Shown here piece by piece: positions 16,182 through 26,139 of a stretch of 64,000 nucleotides of DNA. Every line of letters starts with the position of its first letter. Positions within the stretch are counted from its first letter, which is position 1. The notes below the pieces were generated by a model. The model was not told the origin of the DNA. It saw only the letters and a program-made list of their open reading frames with translations, and did not search any database. This stretch comes from SIG480 sp045539475 (lineage in GTDB: Bacteria; Bacillota; Clostridia; Oscillospirales; JAAYXM01), in the NCBI GenBank assembly GCA_045539475.1, contig JAZQFJ010000053.1, forward strand, positions 170,124 to 234,123, in the 5' to 3' direction. Made by a program: the position numbers and the translations under genes.

Positions 16182-19100
16182 ATGAAAAGATTACTATCGC
16201 TCGTTCTTTCGCTGTCGCTGTTTCTCGGTCTGATGCCCGCATACGCGCTTGAAAACTCAGGCGTAAATATTGCGGCGTATCTTCCGACAGATTGGACGTT
16301 TGACAGCGATACAAGATATTACAACTTTGATGTGAAAGCATTTACGTACGAAAATACCGAGGGCTTTTTCCGCTTTCACTCAAAGCAGGAGAGCTGGAAT
16401 CCGGCACTCGGAAACTTTCGCACAAACAAGGGAACAATAACAACATATTCCGATGTCGGAAACTGGTATGCACTTGCACTTAAGGTTCCCGCATCGGGAG
16501 AATATACAGGCGCACTTACCTATGGAACCCGTCCGTCTGAAAGCGCTCCTGCAAAAGCGGATGTATATGTTCTGACCTCTGATGAAGCGAAGAGCATTGA
16601 AGCTGCAATTGCAGAAAAAACGCCGAACGCAAGCATTGATTTCGAGGGGACAAAAGATTATGAGTATTTTACGGCAGACCTTGGAATGCTCAGCTTTGAG
16701 TCTCCGGGTGAGGTGGTAATCGTTTTCAAAACCACGCAAAAAGGTTACGGGATTATCCGCAATATTGCATTTCGTGGAGGTGTAAATACTGTTTGCATGG
16801 GCGCAACGGCATCGCTTTCAAGTGATACTGTATACGTCGGAGAAACGGCAACGATTACGCCCACTGCATATCTCAGCGACCGCAGCATTGCAAACGCATA
16901 CCCGGACGAGATAACATACGAAAGCTCAAACGCGAGCATTGCATCGGTTGATGAAAACGGAACAATAACCGGCTGCGCTCCCGGAATGGCAGACATTACT
17001 GCAACAATCAACTGGTACGGTGAAGACTTCTCTGCGACAAAGATTATAACCGTAGAACCGAACGATGCCTCGGGAGTAAAGGTTGAAAATTATATTCCGA
17101 ACTGGGTGTGGGGTGATTGGGGTTATTACGATATAAACATAACTGATTTCAACTATGATAATACAAACAACTTTTTCCGCTATCATTCAAGAAAAAGCGA
17201 ATGGAATCCGGTTCACAGTGAATTCAGGACAAACAAAGGCGCGTTTGTCGTTTATCACACGTCAACCGAACAATGGTATGCTATCGGAATAAATGTTCCG
17301 GTAAAAGGCGAGTATGCAGCAACTTTGAACTACGGAACGCTTAAAAGCACTGCCGGAAAAGCGGATGTTTATCTGTTTGCTGCGGATGAGGAAAAAAACA
17401 TAGAAGAAAATTTAATTGACGGAAATAAATATGCGTCTGTAGATTTTTCCGGCAGCAAGGATTATGCATATAAGGATGTCTCTCTCGGTACGATAGATTT
17501 TAAATCTGCCGGAGAATACATACTTGTTATTAAACCGACCGCTGTGGGGTACAGTGTTATACGAAATTTTCACCTCAACGGCGGTGACGGTCTTGCACTT
17601 ATGCAGGCGGATATGACGCTTTCGGGCAAGAACCGCATTATTCTTTCGGGAACTCTGTCAGATGCTGCAAAGTCTGTAGCAGACATGAGCACGGCAGATG
17701 TTTCGTATGAAAGCTTGAATCCCGATATTGCGACCGTTTCCGAAACGGGAAAGGTAACTGTCCTGAAGGCGGGCAAGGTTAACATTTGTGCAGATATAAC
17801 ATACGGCAGAACACAGCTTTCACTTGAAAAAGAGTTTGATGTTGTGCCTCCGGTATTTCTCGAACCGGCAAAAACGAATATTAAGTATAATTTTCTTGCG
17901 AAGAGCGAGAAGTGGACTGCGCCGCTCTATACTGCAGAACCTAAGAGGACAGAGGACATAAGAGGGATAACTTATGACTTCACCACTGCAACCGATATAC
18001 CGGGAAACTGGCAGTGGCACAGTTCAAATTCCTCAATTGCGGCAACGGCAAACTCTTCTCTTGCATGGGTGTATGTAACCGCGAGCAACACGGGGCGTAT
18101 GCGCCTTACCTTCACACCCGGCGAATACGTTGCGTTTACAATAAAGGTTGATAAGCCGGGAAGATACCTGCCGATAATTGAAAAGAATAATTACTTTACC
18201 TATGCCGGTGATGCGGATATATACATAATTCCGTATAAACTTGAGGGAGACATTGCGAAAGAGCTCAATGAAGACACCTTTGTCGGAACTATAAGCTGTC
18301 TTGATACAACGGCAACAGGATACACACCAAAAATGCAGGATTTAAAGCCTGTTGAATTTGAAAAAGCCGGTGAATACACGCTTGTAATCAAAAAAGCAAA
18401 GGGTACAAACGGAGATTATGTAAATCTTCGCTCGCTCACTCTTGACGGTGAAAACGAGTTTAAGTATGTAGACCTCTCTTATCCTTCCGATACCGTATAT
18501 GTTGAAGAAACAATGCCGGCAACAGCTAAGGCGTATTTCCTTGACGGGACGGAAATCGATGCAGCAGAGCTTGATGTCCGCTACAGCTCATCTGACCCCG
18601 ATATACTTAAGGTAAGCCGTGATGGCACGCTTACCGGTATTGCAGACGGAAAAGCGTCTGTTATAGTAACGATAAAACACGGGCTTGAAACACATTCTGC
18701 GGAGTATCCGGTAAAGGTTCTTGATGCAAGCGGAATTGAAAAGGTCTTTATGGAAGCACCGGAAAGTCTTTATATCACGGACAGAAAACCGCTCACAATG
18801 AAAATTCAGATGAAGAGCGGGCTTGTCAAAAAGCTTCCCGCAGCTGATGTAAGATATGAAATAGTAAGTCAGATTCCGGCAGGTATTGCTGCTGTTGATA
18901 CTGCGGGTTATATAACCGCTCACGGAGAGGGAACTGTTACCATTGTAGGAACAACGTGGTATGACGGCGCAAGAAGAAAGACAGCACCGGTTGAGATATC
19001 GCTTATTCCGAGCGGTAAGAAAAGTGATATGACGATTTATACGCGCGAGATGCGCGATGCAATTTCCGAAAACGTGTCAAAACACACATGGGCGCGCAAT

Positions 19101-22100
19101 GAGGTAAAAGAGGCGAAAAACTTAGCGGATAAGTATGTTGATAAATATGATTATCTCTATAACCTCACAATTGCAGAGGGAATTCCGCGCTCGCGACAGG
19201 TAGGTGCGAACGGGGATCCGTACAATGCTATATGCCGCTACTGCGGAAGTGATACGGCTGCAACACATGGCGGAGGCGGCGTTGGTGTATGGGGATGGGA
19301 TATGATGAACCGTCCGTGGAAAATCCAGTGCCCGGATTGTAAGCGTCTTTTTCCGACAAATGATTTTCAAAGCTTCTATGAGCTGGGGCTTGTAAACGGA
19401 ATTTTTGACCGCGAGGTTGCCCTTGAAAAGCACCATGAGCTTTTCGGAGATAAAAATGCGGATAAGGAAACCGAACCGGAAAAATATTACGGCTACGGCG
19501 TAAAGGGAGGATATCTCACAAACAATCTTTACAGCGATCTTGAAAATGTTGACACATTAAACTGCGGCGCAGGTCTCCGCGAAGGAGAAAACGAAGCGAC
19601 ATGGGGCGTTGACGACGGCTGGGGATATCGTCCGAAGGATGCCGACGGAGATCCTTACTATGCTGTTTTTGAGGTGGATGAAAACGGCGAATACGTTATA
19701 GACGAAGAAACGGGAAAGCCGAAGGGAACTGTTCAGGAAATTCATAACCACATTGCATTTTATAACTACCGTGCATGGCAGCAGGAGCGCGATATTTTAG
19801 ATGCACTTAAAATTGCGTATGTCTACACGGGAGAAGCAAAATACGGCAGAGCGGGAGCTGTGGTGCTTGACCGCGTTGCAGATATCTGGGCAGATATGGA
19901 TACCGCACCGTTTACAACAAGCAACGAACCTGATGAGTTCTTTGTAACTGATGGTGGCAGGGGAACGGGTAAAATTCAGGGAAGCATAAACGACTGCGTC
20001 TTTGCAACGAGCTTCACTGAATGTGCCGATGCATTTTTCCCGATTCTCGAAGATGATTTTGTTATAGATTTTCTCTCTCAAAAAGCAGAAAGGTTTAACC
20101 TTGAGAACAAGAAGGAAAGCGCATATGACATCTGGCGCAACTGGGAAGAGGGAATACTCGAAACGACGTTTGACGGCGTAAAGAAGGTTCAGATTTACGG
20201 AAACTTCGGTCAGCTTCAACACGCACTTACAAATGCTGCGATAGCGCTTGATAAGCAGCCGAGAACAAACGAAATGCTTGATTTTGTATATAAATCCGGC
20301 GGTATTTCAAATTCAGTGCTTACCGGTGGAAACGTTATGGCTCAGCTTGTCGACACAATTGACCGTGACGGAATGAACAACGAAGCCTCGCCGAACTATA
20401 ACTATATTCCTCCGCAGCGGCTTCTTTATGTTGCGGATGTTATCGGCAGATACACCGATGATGCAGCGTATAACATGCTTGAAAACTCAAAGTTTGTACA
20501 GATGTATAAAGCGTTTCCGGAAGTAGTTATAACAACAAAGGAAGCAGTTCAGATAGGTGACAGCGGCACAATCGGTGGCGGTGGATTTATAGCAACGATT
20601 GATGACTATATCCTTGCGTACAAGCTTTTGCGCGAAACGGAAATCGGAGCGAGACTTGCAAACTATCTGTGGCTTATAAACGGTGAGACAGCAGAAGGAC
20701 TGCATTACGACATTTTCACAAAAAATCCTGATGAGCTTGAAAATGAGATTGAAGACAGGCTTGATGCGGATATCGGCTGGAAGTCTGAACTTATGTCCGG
20801 TTTTGGCTTTGCGGTGCTTCGCAGTGGCGCTAAGTATGAAACTACAGTTTCGCAGCATGTAAATAACAAACGCGCCGTATATTTAAGCTTCGGAAAAACA
20901 AATGTTTCTCATGCTCATGCCGATGGGCTTAATATGGGTATTGTCGCCTACGACCTCAATATGACGCCGGACCTCGGATACCCGTCAAATACCGGAACAC
21001 AGCCTGAACGCTTGCAGTGGATAAGCACAACCCTCTCTCACAATACCGTTGTGGTTGATGAAAAGGAACAAGCGGGATGTGAGGTATCATATCCTCTTCA
21101 CTATGATGACGCCGGAAAGGTAAAGCTTATCGACGTTGACAGCAGCGGACAATATGCTGAGACAGATATTTACCGTAGGACGCTTGTGACGGTTGAGGTG
21201 GACGACAACGACAGCTATGTTGTCGATTTCTTCCGCATCCTCGGCGGAAAAGACCATTTGTTCAGTTTTCATGTTGCCGGAGATACAATAGCGGATACTT
21301 CTCTTGAACTCGGTGAAGAGGAAAGAGGTTCATATGCAGATGCGGATTGGCCACAGGGGCCTGATCCTATATCACCTGCCGAGTGGTATTACGATACGTA
21401 TTATCCTCGTGGATATTCGTGGTTACACAAAACTCAGCGGACAAGTGCGCCTGTAGGGAAGTATGATGTCGATTTTGAGATAAAAGATTACAGAAAAAAT
21501 CTTGTAGACAGTCTGGGGCTTCACTTGAAGATGACAATGTTAAATGACTTTGATTTAAGTGAAGTTGCCATAGCGACGGGATATCCGCCGAACCGCTCCG
21601 CGAACAAAGCGTTTTTGCAGAACGGAATAAAATACGTCCTTGCACGCCGAGAAAGCGAGCAAGCACTTGATTCACTTTTCACAACCGTATACGAGCCATA
21701 TAAAGAAAGCTCCTATATAAAAGAAAACAATGCGGTAGAAATAGAAGCGGTTGACGGAACACCGGGAAACCTTGACACTGCAAAAGCTATAAGGATTGAG
21801 CATAAATCAGGGCGCATAGACTATGTTATGTATGCTACAAACAACGGTGTAACATATCAGGTGCGTGATGGGGAAACCAATATAAATTTCCGTGGTTTTC
21901 TTGGAGTATACAGTATTCAGAACGGAGAGAATATCTATTCTTATTTAAGCGATGGTGATATTCTCGGTGAACATACGGCCGAAGGCTCACTTACAGGTGA
22001 GATTGTAGATTTCTCGCGCGATTTATCACTTGATAACTTCATTGAAATAAAGCCCGATAAAGCGATAATTCCCGACAGACTTGTCGGCAAGATGATTATT

Positions 22101-23297
22101 GTGGATAATGACACAGTGCAGAACGGCGCTTATCATATTCTCGGTGCAGAAAGTACGGATGACGGCAATATAATGCTTGATATCGGAACAGTATCTGTAA
22201 TCCGCAGATATAAAAATGCAGATGAGCTTGACGGCGGCTTTGTCTACAACATAAACGCGGGGCAAAGTTTTAAGATAGCAAACTCTTTTGTTGAAGATTC
22301 AGCACCCGAGTTCACCTATACCCCGGTAAACACTACGGTAACGGCGGGAAGTTCAATTGAAATTTCCGTTAATGCGAAAAGCGCGGTGAGCGCTGATATA
22401 AGATATGAGCTTACAGAGGCTCCGCGCGGTGCATCAATTGACGTTGCGAGCGGCGATATCAGATGGAAGCCGGATTCAAGCCAGGTAGGAAAAAATCACT
22501 TTGCAGTAAAGGCGTATGACGAGTTCGGAAGATATAATATTCTTCGCTTTGATGTAATCGTTTACGGTTCAACGACAGGGAAGCCATCGGACACAACAGA
22601 CAAAACTGAAATTTCGTCAACCGGAAATGACACTGCCTCCGGCGGAAGCGGCGGTGGTGCTGCGCTGAGCGATAAGCCCGGAACTGACGATGCCTCTGAC
22701 CAAACCAATGTAGGGGAGGGCGTCCCCGCCCGCCCATCGGGACAATTCGCTGACATTTCTGACCATGCGTGGGCAGAAGATTCGATAAACGCACTTGTAT
22801 CAGCCGGAATAATAAAGGGCACATCTGCAAGTACGTTCAGTCCGGCTATGAATATCACCCGTGCAGACTTTGCAATTCTCCTTGTCCGAGCGCTTGGTTT
22901 TACAAGTGATAATACCGAGAACTTCGCAGACGTTACTGCAAGTGATTATTTTGCTCCCGAGCTTGCAACAGCACGAAACACAGGCATAGTTAACGGTATC
23001 GGTGATAACAAATTTGCCCCGCGTAACCACATCACCCGCCAGGATATGATGGTAATAGTGCATAGGGTATTGCAGAAACGCGGTGTAGGGTTCGGCGTTC
23101 ACGACGAACCGCAACACCCGGATTTCGACACTGTCGCACCATACGCACGTGATGCAGTCACTGCACTCGTTGGTGCAGGCCTCGTTAATGGAAGATCAGG
23201 ATGCATCGCACCGATAGACTACACCACCCGAGCAGAAGTTGCAGTTCTTATAAAACGTATACTTGAGTATAAAGAAAGTGAGGAAGAAATAAAATGA
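16182..23297 (+). CDS. Giant SLH-anchored heparinase II/III-type polysaccharide lyase
   Basis: A 2371-residue surface protein. Signal peptide 1-24; unknown module copies at about 27-205, 295-470 and 560-763, alternating with Big2 Ig domains (207-293, 473-555, 764-848, 852-940). The lyase part starts near 949 with an alpha-helical toroid that includes two CxxC pairs (CRYCG, CPDCKRLFPTNDF), followed by the Hepar_II_III beta domain with SHAHADG at about 1574 and SHNTVVVDEKEQ. An Ig/cadherin-like domain (2041-2130), a Gly/Ser/Thr linker and three SLH repeats (about 2187-2365) close the protein. ATG 16182 with GGAGAGG upstream is chosen over GTG 16149. Such lyases cleave uronate-containing polymers (heparin/heparan, alginate, related chains); the exact substrate is not shown. 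Confidence 0.87.
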   Translation: MKRLLSLVLSLSLFLGLMPAYALENSGVNIAAYLPTDWTFDSDTRYYNFDVKAFTYENTEGFFRFHSKQESWNPALGNFRTNKGTITTYSDVGNWYALALKVPASGEYTGALTYGTRPSESAPAKADVYVLTSDEAKSIEAAIAEKTPNASIDFEGTKDYEYFTADLGMLSFESPGEVVIVFKTTQKGYGIIRNIAFRGGVNTVCMGATASLSSDTVYVGETATITPTAYLSDRSIANAYPDEITYESSNASIASVDENGTITGCAPGMADITATINWYGEDFSATKIITVEPNDASGVKVENYIPNWVWGDWGYYDINITDFNYDNTNNFFRYHSRKSEWNPVHSEFRTNKGAFVVYHTSTEQWYAIGINVPVKGEYAATLNYGTLKSTAGKADVYLFAADEEKNIEENLIDGNKYASVDFSGSKDYAYKDVSLGTIDFKSAGEYILVIKPTAVGYSVIRNFHLNGGDGLALMQADMTLSGKNRIILSGTLSDAAKSVADMSTADVSYESLNPDIATVSETGKVTVLKAGKVNICADITYGRTQLSLEKEFDVVPPVFLEPAKTNIKYNFLAKSEKWTAPLYTAEPKRTEDIRGITYDFTTATDIPGNWQWHSSNSSIAATANSSLAWVYVTASNTGRMRLTFTPGEYVAFTIKVDKPGRYLPIIEKNNYFTYAGDADIYIIPYKLEGDIAKELNEDTFVGTISCLDTTATGYTPKMQDLKPVEFEKAGEYTLVIKKAKGTNGDYVNLRSLTLDGENEFKYVDLSYPSDTVYVEETMPATAKAYFLDGTEIDAAELDVRYSSSDPDILKVSRDGTLTGIADGKASVIVTIKHGLETHSAEYPVKVLDASGIEKVFMEAPESLYITDRKPLTMKIQMKSGLVKKLPAADVRYEIVSQIPAGIAAVDTAGYITAHGEGTVTIVGTTWYDGARRKTAPVEISLIPSGKKSDMTIYTREMRDAISENVSKHTWARNEVKEAKNLADKYVDKYDYLYNLTIAEGIPRSRQVGANGDPYNAICRYCGSDTAATHGGGGVGVWGWDMMNRPWKIQCPDCKRLFPTNDFQSFYELGLVNGIFDREVALEKHHELFGDKNADKETEPEKYYGYGVKGGYLTNNLYSDLENVDTLNCGAGLREGENEATWGVDDGWGYRPKDADGDPYYAVFEVDENGEYVIDEETGKPKGTVQEIHNHIAFYNYRAWQQERDILDALKIAYVYTGEAKYGRAGAVVLDRVADIWADMDTAPFTTSNEPDEFFVTDGGRGTGKIQGSINDCVFATSFTECADAFFPILEDDFVIDFLSQKAERFNLENKKESAYDIWRNWEEGILETTFDGVKKVQIYGNFGQLQHALTNAAIALDKQPRTNEMLDFVYKSGGISNSVLTGGNVMAQLVDTIDRDGMNNEASPNYNYIPPQRLLYVADVIGRYTDDAAYNMLENSKFVQMYKAFPEVVITTKEAVQIGDSGTIGGGGFIATIDDYILAYKLLRETEIGARLANYLWLINGETAEGLHYDIFTKNPDELENEIEDRLDADIGWKSELMSGFGFAVLRSGAKYETTVSQHVNNKRAVYLSFGKTNVSHAHADGLNMGIVAYDLNMTPDLGYPSNTGTQPERLQWISTTLSHNTVVVDEKEQAGCEVSYPLHYDDAGKVKLIDVDSSGQYAETDIYRRTLVTVEVDDNDSYVVDFFRILGGKDHLFSFHVAGDTIADTSLELGEEERGSYADADWPQGPDPISPAEWYYDTYYPRGYSWLHKTQRTSAPVGKYDVDFEIKDYRKNLVDSLGLHLKMTMLNDFDLSEVAIATGYPPNRSANKAFLQNGIKYVLARRESEQALDSLFTTVYEPYKESSYIKENNAVEIEAVDGTPGNLDTAKAIRIEHKSGRIDYVMYATNNGVTYQVRDGETNINFRGFLGVYSIQNGENIYSYLSDGDILGEHTAEGSLTGEIVDFSRDLSLDNFIEIKPDKAIIPDRLVGKMIIVDNDTVQNGAYHILGAESTDDGNIMLDIGTVSVIRRYKNADELDGGFVYNINAGQSFKIANSFVEDSAPEFTYTPVNTTVTAGSSIEISVNAKSAVSADIRYELTEAPRGASIDVASGDIRWKPDSSQVGKNHFAVKAYDEFGRYNILRFDVIVYGSTTGKPSDTTDKTEISSTGNDTASGGSGGGAALSDKPGTDDASDQTNVGEGVPARPSGQFADISDHAWAEDSINALVSAGIIKGTSASTFSPAMNITRADFAILLVRALGFTSDNTENFADVTASDYFAPELATARNTGIVNGIGDNKFAPRNHITRQDMMVIVHRVLQKRGVGFGVHDEPQHPDFDTVAPYARDAVTALVGAGLVNGRSGCIAPIDYTTRAEVAVLIKRILEYKESEEEIK

Positions 23298-24835
23298 AAA
23301 AGATAACCGCACTTATTATTGCGGTAATAATGGTATTTGCTCTTTGTGCATGCAGAGAAAATGCCGGAATTAATCAAGCCGCGAGTACAGAACCCCTTAC
23401 GAAAGAGGACGTAATTGAAGTAACAATTATTTCCCATCCCAGCTGGCCGTATCAGGAAAAATGGAAGGTTTGGGAGTATATTGAAGAGGGCGTCGGCGCA
23501 ACTCTTGATATAAATGCAGTTCCGAGCTCTGATTATTCAACAAAATATCCGCTTATGTTCGCAGCGGCAGATACACTTCCGGATGTTGCTGCGTTTGACA
23601 ACAAGCCGTCATCCGACAGATATGCACTTCAAGGCGCGCTTGTAGCATTTGATGATATGGAAGAATATATGCCGAATTACAGAAGCTTTGTTTCGTCTAT
23701 GACCGAAGATGAGCTTCAGTCAATTGTGAATACCAGAAAAGCATCAGATGGTAAGATTTACTATACACCGGTTTCCGGACGCGAGCGTTCGCAGAATGTT
23801 CGCGCGTGGCTTTACCGCAAGGATATTTTTGAAAAGCACAATCTTTCTGTCCCTACAACATTTGACGAGCTTTACGAAGTCTGCAAACAGCTTAAAGTGA
23901 TTTATCCTGAATCATATCCGTATTGCTTGCGTCAGAAGTTTACAAATTTAGATGTATCCGGACCGTCGTGGGAACCATATTGGAACATTGGAATGTATTA
24001 TGATTATACCGTCGGAGAGTGGAAGTTTGGCGCTATGACGGACACAATGAAGGATGTTCTTGAGTTTTATCGCAAAATGATGGAAGAAGAGCTTATGCCA
24101 TCGAATTTTTATTCGATAAACGCCCAGTCATGGCAGGAGCTTATAACCACTGACCGTGGATTCATTATGCCGGAATATCAGACGAGAATTGACTTTTTCA
24201 ACGGTCTTGCGAAGGAAAACAATCCCGGTTTTGAGCTTGCGGCAATGGTTCCGCCTGTGGCAAATCCTGAAAAGGGAAGTGCAATGGTAAATAAGTATAA
24301 TGTTGACCCCTACGGCTTTGTAATATGTAATACAAGAGATGAAAAGCGTATTGTCAACGCTGCAAAGTATACTGACTGGTTCTATTCAGATGAGGCGGCG
24401 CAGCTTGTCGGATGGGGAAAGGAAGGCGAAACATACAACGTTATCGACGGAAAAAAGGTTTTTATCACAGATGAGAATGGTGCACAGCCGAACACGCTTT
24501 ATGGATTTTCAACACCTGGCTCTTTTGCACGTATTGACTCAACCGCAATTGAGGCTATGGAAACTGAGAATATTGCTAAAACCCGTGAAATAGTCTTAGG
24601 GTATACCGTGCCTTATGCAAACCCGACAACCTTCCTCGCGTTTACCGAAGAAGAGCAGAAAACCCGTGATGAGCTGTACACGCAGATTTATGCATATATG
24701 GAAGAAACTGTGATGAAGTTCTTGCTCGGTCAGAAACCGATTTCAGAGTTTGACGGCTTCAGAGAAGATTTAAGAAGTATGGGAATAAACGAGCTTCTTG
24801 ACGTATATAACACAGCATACAACAGAGTAAAGTAA
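23294..24835 (+). CDS. Sugar ABC transporter substrate-binding lipoprotein
   Basis: The 513-residue protein starts with a lipoprotein signal whose lipobox is LCAC (Cys about residue 20). The mature part has family-1/LplA-like features: YSTKYPLMFAAADTLPDVAAF near residue 75, a central W-L-Y-R-K-D-I-F-E-K, and Y-G-F-V-I-C-N-T late. The start overlaps the stop of the lyase gene by four bases (ATGA), so translation is coupled. It probably binds oligosaccharides made by the lyase at the cell surface. No permease or ATPase gene accompanies it in this window, so it must rely on a transporter encoded elsewhere. Confidence 0.88.
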   Translation: MKKITALIIAVIMVFALCACRENAGINQAASTEPLTKEDVIEVTIISHPSWPYQEKWKVWEYIEEGVGATLDINAVPSSDYSTKYPLMFAAADTLPDVAAFDNKPSSDRYALQGALVAFDDMEEYMPNYRSFVSSMTEDELQSIVNTRKASDGKIYYTPVSGRERSQNVRAWLYRKDIFEKHNLSVPTTFDELYEVCKQLKVIYPESYPYCLRQKFTNLDVSGPSWEPYWNIGMYYDYTVGEWKFGAMTDTMKDVLEFYRKMMEEELMPSNFYSINAQSWQELITTDRGFIMPEYQTRIDFFNGLAKENNPGFELAAMVPPVANPEKGSAMVNKYNVDPYGFVICNTRDEKRIVNAAKYTDWFYSDEAAQLVGWGKEGETYNVIDGKKVFITDENGAQPNTLYGFSTPGSFARIDSTAIEAMETENIAKTREIVLGYTVPYANPTTFLAFTEEEQKTRDELYTQIYAYMEETVMKFLLGQKPISEFDGFREDLRSMGINELLDVYNTAYNRVK

Positions 24836-24847
24836 GTGACGGAGATA

Positions 24848-24880
24848 ACAAAAGCGGACTGCCGGACAGTCCGCTTTTGT
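24848..24880. terminator. Bidirectional terminator at end of glycan operon
   Basis: Perfect 14-bp arms (ACAAAAGCGGACTG and complement) with loop CCGGA. It closes the binding-protein gene and the convergent deacetylase gene, with A and T runs in both directions. Confidence 0.92.
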
Positions 24881-24881
24881 A

Positions 24882-25670
24882 CTACAAATATAATGTTTCT
24901 CCGCTTTTGATACAGAGTGTTTCACCTTCATTTGAGAACCACACGTCCGTGGTGGTCGGGTTCTGAAGAATCTTTCCGTTTGCTGAAACGTGTACACGGC
25001 GGCTGGCGGTTATGTAGTCGTAAATCTCAATGTTTGTTGCATACCATATGTTGTCGTTTGAAGCGAGCATATCGCATACGCGCTCGATCAAATCCCAGTT
25101 GTTGTCATTGTCAAATTCATACGAATGTCCCCAGATGTAGAGAAGATGCCCGGAACTGTAGGTCGTGTTTATAAATCGCTTTGTAATCTCTTCTGACTCA
25201 AGATGCTTGCACGTAGGATGCCAAAGCAGAAAATCCTCCGGCAGACGGAAGCTTTTCGTAGAAACCGTTGTGCGGGAATACTCAATACCGCTCATTTTTG
25301 CCGCGAGCGCAGCTTCCGGAGGATTAATTCCGTTTGCATATGACATTCCGCGGATGATATATCCCGAAAGCTCTTCAAGCGCACGTCGGTCCTCTAAGAT
25401 TTCCTGGACCATGCCGTGCGGCGGCAGGTGGGAAAGTGATGCATGCTCTACGCCGTGTGCCGCGATTTCATGCCCCTTGTAAAGCGTTGGAATGTCCTCG
25501 ACGGCGACTCGTTTTCCTTTGTGAAGAAGACCTGAGTTTAAGTGAAACGTGCCCTTTATACCAAAACGGTTAAAGATTTCGACGAGGCGATAATCTGCAG
25601 CGTTGCCGTCATCAAAGCTCATTGTTGTGGCTTTTGATTTGCCGCCCGGATATTTGTTAAAACGTACCAT
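24882..25670 (-). CDS. CE4-type polysaccharide deacetylase, cytoplasmic or unexported
   Basis: A 262-residue protein with CE4 motifs: T-T-M-S-F-D-D-G (two Asp at about residues 20-21) and H-E-I-A-A-H-G-V-E-H (metal His pair, about 70). No signal peptide is evident. A short beta-rich C-terminal tail (residues 225-262) follows the NodB fold. Proteins with this ending are found beside glycan genes, but the substrate is unknown; removal of N-acetyl groups from glycan fragments is possible. Position immediately after the lyase operon, in the opposite direction, hints at a role in the same pathway. Confidence 0.78.
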   Translation of the reverse strand: MVRFNKYPGGKSKATTMSFDDGNAADYRLVEIFNRFGIKGTFHLNSGLLHKGKRVAVEDIPTLYKGHEIAAHGVEHASLSHLPPHGMVQEILEDRRALEELSGYIIRGMSYANGINPPEAALAAKMSGIEYSRTTVSTKSFRLPEDFLLWHPTCKHLESEEITKRFINTTYSSGHLLYIWGHSYEFDNDNNWDLIERVCDMLASNDNIWYATNIEIYDYITASRRVHVSANGKILQNPTTTDVWFSNEGETLCIKSGETLYL

Positions 25671-25803
25671 GACCTATGCTCCTTTTTGTCGTTTATTTGC
25701 ATACAAGTATACCATAAAAGGGAAGTGCATTCAACAAAAACAGTACTTTCAAACGACTTTTGTACGATTTCACAATTTCCACCGCAAAATTATCAAATTT
25801 TGT

Positions 25804-25832
25804 TTGACATTTCAGCAAAAATGCGTTATTAT
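25804..25832 (+). promoter_or_regulatory. Promoter of the pheST unit
   Basis: TTGACA (25804-25809) and TATTAT (25827-25832) with a 17-bp spacer precede the T-box leader. Confidence 0.85.
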
Positions 25833-25839
25833 ATTATAT

Positions 25840-26105
25840 ATGTAATTTCAGACGGTGAAGATGTGTAAGTAGCTGTTGCTTTTGCGGATAAGAGAGCGGA
25901 AATCAAAGGCTGTAAGTTTCCGTTTCGCAGGCAATGCGTGAATTTCAGCATCGGAGTCTCCTCGCGAAAACCGGATTTCCGGATTAAGCAGGGCGCTTCA
26001 TGTCCGCGAAACAGGCATGACGAAAGTGCAGAAGATAAAATTCTGAATTTGGGTGGTACCGCGGGTTATTATGCTCGTCCCGAGAATATCGGGGCGAGCT
26101 TTTTG
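25840..26105 (+). promoter_or_regulatory. T-box leader, phenylalanine specific
   Basis: The T-box core GGGTGGTACCGCGG is at 26051-26064. The intrinsic terminator follows, GCTCGTCCCGA...CGGGGCGAGC and five T (26073-26104). The triplet TTC at 25944-25946, followed by A, lies in the expected specifier region and codes for Phe, which agrees with the pheS and pheT genes downstream. Uncharged tRNA-Phe should switch the leader to antitermination. Confidence 0.9.
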
Positions 26106-26139
26106 TTTGCCCGCATAAAATACGAAAGGAAGATTTCAG

